From assembly GCA_943735955.1 (NCBI GenBank), contig OX030960.1, positions 1,618,134-1,682,133 on the forward strand: 64,000 nucleotides of DNA, written 5' to 3'. This document shows positions 56,604-64,000 of this stretch, piece by piece. The position numbers were made by a program, and so were the translations under genes. Under the pieces are notes generated by a model. It saw only the letters and a program-made list of their open reading frames with translations. It was not told the DNA's origin and searched no databases. The stretch comes from Piscicola geometra. Taxonomy: Eukaryota; Annelida; Clitellata; Hirudinida; Piscicolidae. The number at the start of each line of letters is the position of its first letter. Positions within the stretch are counted from its first letter, which is position 1.

Positions 56604-58102
56604 CTCGCTTGTAGACCCCCGCCTTCATACAAACATATACTCATATAGTTTGATTGGCCCAGCGTTGATTAGTATGCATGCATTTGATTGGTCCACCAAA
56701 CATAAAATGCACATACACACAAGCACACATCCATAACAATTATTGAAGACAAGTTTCCAATGTTTAAATAGCTGTGTGGTAATGCTAAGAGGCAAAATAA
56801 AATAATTTAAGTTTTGCCTATGACATTTAGTGCTCTGACCAATATTATGCAACAACTTTTTTATTGAAAAATTTCACATAATATTTTTTAATTTATTAAA
56901 AATGTTTTACTAGTAATATGGTGAAAAATATCTTATAAATTTAAAATATTCTATTTTACCAATTATTAAGTATTTCACGTAAAACTTAATTTTTAAAAGT
57001 TTAAACTTAATTGAAGGTAATAAAAACCTATTATTAAGTATTTCACGTAAGATAGTGCATCAATTGTTTTTATTCTCGAAAACCATCCCACTGAGAATGT
57101 ATGTTCCTTCCTTATTGAATAAGGCTTATTCATTCTCACTCATTCAACAACAACAAAATACAAAGGGCTAGAAGAGATTTGAGCTAACGAAAACCAAGCA
57201 CATTCCATGTGCACCAGCAGAAGCAAAAGAGATCAGTCAAGAGAATGGAGCAGCCTATGGCCTGTTGGGTTTTGAAGTGACTTGCCCACTAACAGTGAAA
57301 TAGGTCTTTTTTTCAACATTATGACACTGTTCTATAATATTTTCAAACCCATTATCAACTTAATTTAACCACCTATTTTGTATCATGGTAGCTGACATTG
57401 ATAAAAAGAAGATTTAAAATAAAACATGTCAGGACTATCCAAGAAGAAATATTCTGACTGCTGATAGGCAAAAGAAAATACTTTAAAATTATGAAACATC
57501 TACCCACGTTTTATTAGTAAAACATGCTGATGACTTTTAGTCCTCTGACCAATATTATGCCAACATTTTTTTAGTGAACAATTTCACATAATATTTTTAC
57601 ATTTTTAACATATCGAGTTTAATAAAGTGGTAAAAACTTAATTTTTAAACGACTGTGAACAGATTTGAATTTGTTAAAGCTGCAAAGGATATGCTGCAAA
57701 TTAGACTCTAATAATTAGAGCAATAAATCATTTCGATGAAATTTTTTCGACTTTGATTGTTTCTCTCTTTTTCATTCAGGTCATATTCTAGAAGTAAATA
57801 AGCCATAATTCTTGTTCATTTTACGATATATCTCGTATCAAATAGTTGCCGAAAGATTAAAAAAAATGGCCGCCTTTATTTATCATTATTTTCATGTCTT
57901 ACATACATCAGCTGATATTAGTAAATAAACAGTGCCGTTAGCTATAAAATGTTAATCTTAAAGCTGCGTAATATATGTTTTAGTCATGTTTTTACACAAG
58001 TAGTGACCAATCAAAGTCATGCATATATTAACGCTGGGCCAATCAAACTACTTATAAATGTATGGGTATATGTTTGTATGAAGGCGGGGGTCTCCAAGCG
58101 AG
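56604..58102. mobile_element. 1.5-kb element with ~95-bp terminal inverted repeats
   Basis: The left end CTCGCTTGTAGACCCCCGCC and the right end (reverse complement) CTCGCTTGGAGACCCCCGCC continue as inverted repeats through TTCATACAAACATATAC, TAGTTTGATTGGCCCAGCGT and TTTGATTGGTC, with small indels. The interior is AT-rich with no protein signal, and pieces (TTTAAATAGCTGTGTGGTAA) recur at 20460 and 24935. A non-autonomous DNA transposon; I could not fix a target duplication. Confidence 0.8.
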
Positions 58103-58109
58103 AACAACC

Positions 58110-58616
58110 TCTATTTGTTTATTATTGAGATAGTTTTTCTAACTATTATATAAGTTTCGCAACATTCTTCTAACAAAAGTAAGAAAACGCTTCTTAAATC
58201 ATATTGTTGAGAATCAAATTTTTATAGAACGTCATAGTGTGTCTCTGACGGTATTCCACTTACAAATGCTTATAATTACAAATCTTACAAATCATTCGCA
58301 TTAAAACCTTATTTTCTTTTCAACAATATAACTTTAATAAGATTTCAAATGTTAAGTGAATGAAAAATACAGAGCATTTAAAAATAAAATTTATACCATC
58401 AAACCATGGAAAATTAAAGTAGTCTCAAATGTTCACATCACAAACCACGCATTAGATAACTAAGTAGTCTCAAATATTCCTACAATTGTTTTTACCAGCC
58501 TCAAACCTTGGTTTGGTATTTAATGAATCAACAAGGAGGCTGTCTCCAACCGACGCCATAAATCTCGTCTCCTTCTAACTCTCGCATTGAATCATCTGCT
58601 TCCTTCCTCGCGAGAG
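58110..58616. other. No gene recognised
   Basis: AT-rich spacer between the TIR element and the (TA)n array. Confidence 0.4.
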
Positions 58617-58618
58617 AG

Positions 58619-58929
<311 letters not shown>

Positions 58930-58959
58930 TTTTTGTTTTAAAATAATCACTTTTTAAAA

Positions 58960-61215
58960 GAAAAAAAAGAATCCATAAAGGATGAAAAATACAATTGTTA
59001 CACATCCTTTTGAGCCAGTTATTCAAGTAAACAAGTTTTTCAACATTAGTTGGATCTAAAGAGACTTTTTTCTTGCTAACTATGTGTCCTGACTAGAGGT
59101 CGGACATGGACGATTTTTCATTCCCGGTCTCGTCTCGTCTCGTTCTCGAATTTTGTTTCCCGTCCCGTCCCGTCCCCGATGGGCCATCAGAATTTTGATT
59201 CCCGTCCCATCCCGTTCCCGAAATTCTTTTTCCAGTCCCGCCCCATTCCCGATCGACCATTAAAATTTTGATTCCCGTCCCGTCCCGTTCCCGCAACTCG
59301 TTTTTCCGGTCCCGACCCGTTCTCGAAACTTTTTGACCCGGTCCCGACCCATTTCAACAACAAATATTTTGTTTATTTATTTATTTTTGCTGCCGTTTTC
59401 ACCGATCCCAAACTTGCTAGTCTTAACATTTCTTAAAGTTCATTATTTGAAAATCAGAAAATATTTCTTTTAACAAAATAAAAAAAACACGATTTAAATT
59501 TAGAATATTGATTGAAATGAAAGTATTGAAGTTAGTCATTGTTTTTGAGTAATTCAATAAAGTCTTTATTGCTTTTAACACTGGTTAAACCGTCAAAAGT
59601 TTTAGCTTTCAAATTAGGTGATCTTGGGTCTGAAGTTAAACGACCACATGTTGACAAATTCCGTTCACAGGAAACAGAACTTGTAGGTATACTAAACAAA
59701 ATTTTGGCTACTTCTTGTCGTATTGGAATTTTTTTACTCTAATAGATTTAACATCTTTATAATCTTCAATTTTGGTGGGACGTAATTATGAATATTTGTA
59801 AAATTCATCCTCTTCTGAATTTTTCCCTCGTTCATTATTATTACTTCTTCAATAATGTTAGAAAGATGTTTTTGACAACAATCTTATTTTCCACAACTGC
59901 ATAAATAAAATCATTCTTATGATTTGATAGTAAAAAAATTTTATTATAATTTTTACGTTATAAAAACTAACATATAGGGTATAAATAACCATAATTTGTT
60001 TTTATCCCTTAACGTCACTGGAACTTGGTCTGGCTGTACAAAATGGAATTAAATTTTCTCTAATGAAAGTATTGGTATTTATTTTTTTTCTACCCCAAAC
60101 TTTTTAAATATAATTTTTTTATACTGGAGGATGCAACAGACATACTACCATATGAATAGGATCAATGGGCATCTTTTTTTGTAAAAATGATCAACTGAGC
60201 ATTCAAATGGAAATTAATAATTAAAATTCAAAGTATGAATTTATAAAATAAAAATAATATAACTGACCAGATTGATTTCATCTGACAAGTTTTCATCATC
60301 ACCCATTTGTTCTAATCTCCCTAATGTTTGGACTCGCCATAACAACTTCAAATGTAAGGTTGGAGATTTTGACATTGACAACGCAATGGTGGCTTCGTTA
60401 TACATTTCCATTGCATGTAATACTTATTTAAAGTACGGAGTATCGATGAAATAGATATTCCCATACTTGGGAGTTTGCTGAATTATAATTGTTAAAGAAT
60501 CCACTCCCAATAATTTGTATTCCCGTTTTTCCCGTTCCCGATTTGAATGTTCATTACCGTTCCCGTTCCCGTCCCGAAAACCTATTCCCGGTTCCCGACT
60601 TTTCCCGTCCCGAAATTTATTTTCATTCCCGTTCCCGCGGGAGTCCCGCAGGGTCCGACCTTTAGTCCTGACAAGCTGAATAGACGTTCACATGGAACTG
60701 TACTTGCACGACATGACAAGTACTTTCTTCCCAGTTTCGCAAGAGCCCTATATGCCCCTTCGTGTTGCTGCCACCAAACATGAGGACAACTCTCAAAGCC
60801 TACCTCAGCTTCTGTTCTATAACTTTTAATGATTGACATCATTGAGATTTCTTCATCTTCAGAATCTGAAGTTACTTTGGTGAAGGCTGTATAGTTTTTG
60901 AGGTTTTCTTTTCTTCTAATAGCTTCTTTAACTCTTTCATTTTTAAAAAAACATTTTAACTCGAGGGTTTAATGATGTGGTAATTCTTGATCATTGGATA
61001 TTCTGATTATTTATTCTCTGTTCCAATTTGGAAAGAAATTTGGTGTGTGAAACGAATGACATAAGCTGGATCATCTACTGAAGTGCATTTTTTTGTGTAA
61101 AGTGACAAATTGCAAGCAAAATTATTGAAAATGTCAAGCATTTTTCACTCCCTAGAAGTTCTGTTGCAAATCTTCAAGAAATGAGATGTTTTTTGATGAA
61201 ATGCAATTTTCCCCA
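58960..61215 (-). pseudogene. Older hAT copy (same family as 53680-54590), split by a younger hAT
   Basis: The minus strand shows, at 60665-60842, SYRTEAEVGFESCPHVWWQQ, HEGAYRALAKLGRKYLSC and ASTVPCERLFSLSG, and on the other side of an insertion, at about 58990-59085, the continuation [21 protein letters not shown]. 60850-61215 matches the rest of the 53680-54200 sequence inverted. The interrupted codons rejoin at the GTCCTGAC target duplication. Confidence 0.82.
59094..60664 (-). mobile_element. hAT element nested in an older hAT, with 8-bp target duplication
   Basis: Ends TAGAGGTCGGAC and GTCCGACCTTTA, flanked by GTCCTGAC on both sides (59086-59093, 60665-60672). Long CCCGTCCCGTTCCCG-type subterminal arrays lie at 59125-59350 and 60520-60645. 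Minus-strand frames read AKILFSIPTSSVSCERNLST then CGRLTSDPRSPNLKAKTFDG, the hAT C-terminal motif. 1571 bp, internally deleted, same family as 46552-47724. Confidence 0.92.
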
Positions 61216-61319
61216 TTATTTTGGTTTTTTTTCACCTTCTATTAATAAATTTTTTTGTAACATGGCTTGCGTCTGTCAAGTCGTGATGAATAAAGATTAT
61301 TAAAAAAAATTAATGTCAA

Positions 61320-61610
61320 AAATATAGTCTATATAGATTTATCATCTACCGAGATAGACCAATGCCAGAGACAAATTTATCAATGTCTACAATCTCTTCC
61401 TACTTTTCATCTTAGGCAACTATGACCATGCTACACATCCATGGTTACAACAGGCTAATTAAAGTGACAAATTGCAAGTAACATTATTGAAAAGTTCAAG
61501 TATTTTTCACCCCCTAGAAGTTCTGTTGCAAATCTTTAAGAAATGAAAAGTTTTTTGATGAAATGCAGTTTTTCCATTCGTTTGTTGACTTTAAATTAGT
61601 AATGTTTGTG
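61320..61610. repeat. Repeat fragments (TIR repeat piece plus hAT piece)
   Basis: 61330-61460 matches 16110-16270 and, inverted, 53440-53560. 61460-61580 again matches the hAT fragment at 145-260 in inverted form. Confidence 0.5.
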
Positions 61611-61615
61611 TTCAC

Positions 61616-63345
61616 CAGTGTTATTTTCGTAACGAAAACGAAAACGAAAACGACAATTCTGAATAATCGTTCCACGAAAACGAAAATAAAAACTAAATTT
61701 ATTTTCAAAACGAAAACGAAAATAAAAACTATAATTATTTCCAAAAACGAAACTGAAATAAAAACGATAATTATTTCCAAAACGAAAATTAAACAAATTT
61801 TTATGATATGCCATAATATACAAATGGAAATTTATAAAAAAAATATATGTCTATGTTATAAACATTAACTTTGGGCTTTATGAAAGTAGCGCCATTTGAA
61901 AACGTTATTTTATTACTGCTTCGCTTTTTCAACTAAATTATCACTTATTTTAATCGTAAATTTGTTATTATGCTTCAAATTTGTTATTAATCAATAATTT
62001 ACGTAATCAATTCTTATAATATTTCAAATTTAAATAACAATGAGTTTATCACGTTCATTTGCTGGTAGAAAGAAAAAAAGCGAAATTTGGAAATACTTTA
62101 CATATTCTTCAGAAAATGACAAAAGTACATGCATCGTTGAAGTATCGTCCACCAAAGACGGACAGAAAGTATTATGCAACGCAACACTTAAAGGAAAAAA
62201 TCCGACAAACCTCAAGGTTCATCTCTCTAGCTACCACAAAAAGTTTTTCAAGAATTCGAGGAAATTGAATTAGTCAGAAAGAGGAATTGTGAAAAGATTA
62301 AAAGTAATGAAAATTCCGTTCAACAAACTATTAGTTTTGAAAAAAAACGACGAAAACAGTTTTGTATTCAAGTAAGTGCGAAGAAAATTTGAACAGACAA
62401 GACTCCTTATTAAAATTATTTGTAAACGCAAACATCCTAATAAATCTAGTATCTAATGAACATTTTAAAAACTTTGTGGAAACATTGGATATAAAATTTG
62501 AAATGCCGAGTAATTTTGTTTATTTTATTTTATTCAAAATGTAAAAAGTATTATCATATATTGTAGAAATTTATTTGAGCAATTACAATGGTCGTTATTC
62601 ATTATAAATGATTACAACATATTGTACAAAAATAGCGGGGATCAATTATTGAAATTTTTTTCAGGCCCATCAAAGTTACTGGATTTATTAAAAGACAAAT
62701 ATGATGAAGGTTGCAAAATTCTGAAGAACTCATTGAATAATGTTCGAAGAATAGTTATATGTTCAGATATTTGGACCAAAAAAGGTTTAACATCATCATA
62801 TGTTGGGATTGCAGCATGCTGTTTCAATCCACAGAGTAGCAAACCGTGTCATTACTTTTTAAACCTAATTCAACTGAATCATCCCCACACTGGAGAAAAA
62901 CTTGCTGAGTGTTTATCAAAGTGTCTCGCTGATTGGAATATAGAACCAAATAAAAAAAATTTAATCATATCTGATAACGGTTCAAATATTTTAAAAGCTG
63001 TGCGTTGTCTTCAAAATAGGCATGCAGAAAAAGACGATTATTCAGAAAATGAAAACTCAGATAGTGATGAAGAAGAAAGTGAAACATTTTGTGATGAAAT
63101 AGAATTAGAAAATGGGTTCCTTATCGACATATGCCATGTTTAGCACACACCATACAACTAGTTTTGAAAATAGTATACTCCAATAATGTATATGAACCAA
63201 TAATTACAAAAGCAAGGTATATAGTCAGCAAAATTAGAAAGTCAACAATACTCATAGAAAAACTCATGGAAAAATCGTCAAAAACAGTAATAACAGACTG
63301 CCCCACTAGATGGAACAGCACTTTTTTTATTAGTTTAGTTTAGTT
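61616..63345 (+). mobile_element. hAT transposon with BED finger, 3' end lost to a LINE insertion
   Basis: It starts CAGTGTTATTTTCGTAACGA with a dense array of AACGAAAA-type subterminal repeats to about 61800, as in many hAT elements. It carries a broken transposase at 62040-63343. The right end is not seen: at about 63346 a LINE 3' end interrupts it and the window ends inside that LINE. Confidence 0.8.
62040..63343 (+). pseudogene. hAT transposase (BED finger plus RNase H-like core), frameshifted
   Basis: 62040-62273 encodes SEIWKYFTYSSENDKSTCIV with a later LCNATLKGKNPTNLKVHL-SSYHKKF, a BED-type zinc finger with a degenerate Cys pair and an HxxxxH. 62622-63143 encodes CSDIWTKKGLTSSYVGIAAC (first catalytic Asp), HPHTGEKLAECLSKCLADW and IISDNGSNILKAVRCLQ (second catalytic Asp). 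After a frameshift at about 63130 come MPCLAHTIQLVLK and DCPTRWNST, both hAT core motifs. Stops at 62274 and 62542 and the frameshift show decay. Confidence 0.83.
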
Positions 63346-64000
63346 TAGGGAGTTAAAACCACGCAGATCTTTTGACCTCTATAATGGTTATAAAAATAAT
63401 AATAAAAAATAAATAAATATTTATGTTTATGTATTTGAATTATTTTTTACTATTATGTCATAGTCGCACTTATAGTTGTACATCATGGGATGGTTTTCCC
63501 AGTATTTATCTAATTTTCTTTTCAATTTATCTGTATTTTCAGCTTTTACGATCTCATCAGGCAAGCTATTCCAGACTGTTACCACTCTATGAGTATAAAA
63601 AATTTTTCTTGAATTCTTTTGGCACTGTGTTTTGGATAATTGTAGTGAATTACCTCTTGATTGCCTTGTATTAAGTGTGAAAATATCTTCCGTTATTTTA
63701 CTATCATATTTATTAAGTATTTTATAGGTTTCGATCATGTCCCCTCGAAGTCTTCGGTATTTTAATGTTGGTAACTTAATTACTTTAAGTCTATCGTTGT
63801 ACGTCTTGTCTTTTAGTCCATGTAGCATTTTTGTAGCCCTCCTTTGTACACCTTCTATGCAATCAATCTGATTCTTCAACGAAGGACTCCACACACTGCT
63901 AAGATATTCTAGATGGGGCCTAACTATACCTTTGAATAATAATCTAAATGTTTTTATATCAATAAATTTAAACGTTCTTCTTATTAGCCCTAATAATTGG
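63346..64000 (-). pseudogene. LINE 3' end (RT C-terminus), runs off the window
   Basis: The minus strand reads MWSPSLKNQIDCIEGVQRRA, TKMLHGLKDKTYNDRLKVIK, LPTLKYRRLRGDMIETYKIL and VVTVWNSLPDEIVKAENTDK, ending MYNYKCDYDIIVKN. This is the C-terminal part of a CR1/Jockey-like non-LTR reverse transcriptase, 155 codons open and the best copy in the window. The 3' UTR ends CCACGCAGATCTTTTGACCT...TTAACTCCC in genomic terms. It is inserted into the hAT element at 61616. Confidence 0.85.

Noticed and set aside
61563..61868. Lys/Thr-rich ORF
   Set aside because: Translation of AACGAAAA subterminal repeats of a hAT element.

Overview
The window is from an AT-rich invertebrate animal genome. It has spliced genes with GT-AG introns, GC-richer exons in an AT-rich background, abundant hAT, pogo and non-LTR elements, tRNA-derived SINEs and many microsatellites. 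A secreted precursor of C-terminal PRM-amide peptides resembles lophotrochozoan (mollusc/annelid) peptides, so an annelid- or mollusc-like animal is my best guess. This is inference, not proof. There is no prokaryotic content.

Four host genes can be read by hand from splice sites, matching intron phases and family motifs. (1) A complete SREBP gene (+, 5432-18980, 21 proposed exons, about 1189 aa) has the Tyr-containing bHLH-Zip, the two-helix membrane hairpin with a candidate S1P site, and the SCAP-binding C-terminal domain. (2) PIGZ, the GPI mannosyltransferase 4 gene (-, 29632-31354), has two exons joined by what looks like a GC-AG intron. (3) A short neuropeptide precursor (+, 34628-36689) has two exons, a signal peptide and three amidated -RM peptides behind a TATA box. 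(4) A PUR-alpha/beta-type nucleic-acid-binding protein (-, 42223-52300) has six proposed exons encoding PUR repeats I-III. Its last four exons occur a second time, in a tandem direct duplication of 4619 bp (37551-42169 and 42170-46788). The copies show no length difference and I found one mismatch.

Layout. 1-5400: AT-rich minisatellites, a hAT fragment and a dispersed element carrying a POLR1H-like zinc-ribbon fragment. 5432-19965: SREBP, whose introns hold a foldback element, a hAT remnant, LINE remnants, SINEs and minisatellites. 20000-29600: a decayed ZMYM1/DUF4371-like hAT, an inverted copy of the POLR1H-fragment element, and a pogo/Tigger-like element with both TIRs and TA flanks. 29600-31400: PIGZ. 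31400-34100: a broken small ORF, a foldback repeat, hAT ends and a LINE 3' end. 34440-36860: the neuropeptide gene. 37551-52300: PUR and its partial duplication, with a hAT element of clear TIRs and 8-bp target duplications in an intron. 52400-64000: mostly repeats, including a 1.5 kb TIR element, a long (TA)n, a hAT nested inside an older hAT, and a hAT with a BED finger cut by a LINE.

The four host genes look unrelated in function (lipid transcriptional control, GPI anchors, secreted peptide signalling, nucleic-acid binding); nothing suggests a cluster. The strongest new observations are the PRM-amide precursor, the PUR exon duplication that also replaces the 3' flank of the complete gene, and the mobile element carrying a polymerase-subunit fragment.
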